A stretch of DNA of 64,000 bases, from the NCBI GenBank assembly GCA_947396885.1, contig OX377204.1:89414728-89478727 (forward strand), read 5' to 3'. Of this stretch, positions 63,933-64,000 are shown in pieces; positions within the stretch are counted from its first letter, which is position 1, and each line of letters opens with the position of its first letter. The DNA is from Heligmosomoides polygyrus polygyrus (Eukaryota > Nematoda > Chromadorea > Rhabditida > Heligmosomidae). The notes under the pieces were generated by a model, which did not search any database, was not told the DNA's origin, and saw only the letters and a program-made list of their open reading frames with translations. The translations under genes were made by a program, and so were the position numbers.

Positions 63933-64000
63933 GAAGACCTCCAGCCGACAAAAGGACTATCAAAGTATCAAAGCTAAGTAAGTAATACTGGTATGGGCAT

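Noticed and set aside
1..64000. Ribosomal RNA, 5S-SL1 tandem units, viral genes or bacterial operons
   Set aside because: I looked for 5S beside the SL1 copies, for LTR or viral polymerase motifs, and for Shine-Dalgarno-led gene strings, and found none.

Overview
The window looks like gene-poor intergenic or intronic DNA from a parasitic nematode, most likely a strongylid close to the hookworms (Ancylostoma-like). The reasons are: (i) the 22-nt nematode spliced leader SL1 occurs perfectly twice, at 18700-18721 and 21182-21203 (both antisense), with diverged copies at 9400-9421 and 40979-41000; (ii) a near-complete mariner at 24.1-25.4 kb has the size, TIR type and transposase type of the hookworm/Hsmar1-related mariners; (iii) RTE-type non-LTR retrotransposons are present; (iv) there are no operons, ribosome binding sites or other prokaryotic signals. 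The species is inferred, not proven. No complete host gene is visible. Two stretches, 7669-8097 and 39542-39722 (both minus), are the best candidates for host exons.

Almost everything that can be identified is mobile DNA. About 28 copies or fragments of one ~293-bp tRNA-headed SINE, in both orientations, dominate 1-36 kb and recur at 53-55 kb. Several copies have clean 10-14 bp target duplications and 3' tails of TTTATCC repeats. RTE-type fragments lie at 17.1, 32.2, 40.2, 41.2, 59.6 and 62.6 kb. A second non-LTR type (CR1/Jockey-like) is at 30.4 kb and a Penelope-like GIY-YIG fragment is at 41.8-42.2 kb.

DNA transposons are varied: TA-flanked Tc1/mariner elements at 2.0-3.3, 24.1-25.4, 38.0-38.8, 43.4-44.6, 45.1-46.1 and 48.9-50.3 kb; a 1089-bp hAT element with an 8-bp target duplication at 55.3-56.4 kb; TTA/TAA-flanked PIF/Harbinger-type MITEs at 51.3, 52.1, 58.6, 58.9-61.1 and 61.3 kb; and several foldback families. 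One family has GGGGCCGGATTCATCAAC ends and another has inverted ~21-bp minisatellites. All recognisable transposases and reverse transcriptases are broken.

Layout: 0-36 kb is SINE-rich with foldbacks and SL1-derived repeats; 36-50 kb is mostly Tc1/mariner; 51-62 kb is MITE/hAT-rich with a nested RTE-in-transposon-in-MITE structure; 62.6 kb to the end is the longest RTE open frame. The most interesting signals are the SL1 copies (one joined to a mariner transposase coding remnant), a textbook SINE-mediated unequal crossover at 28.2-29.5 kb, and a Tc1-like element whose 5' part was replaced by an inverted copy of its 3' end and then hit by a 426-bp palindromic MITE.
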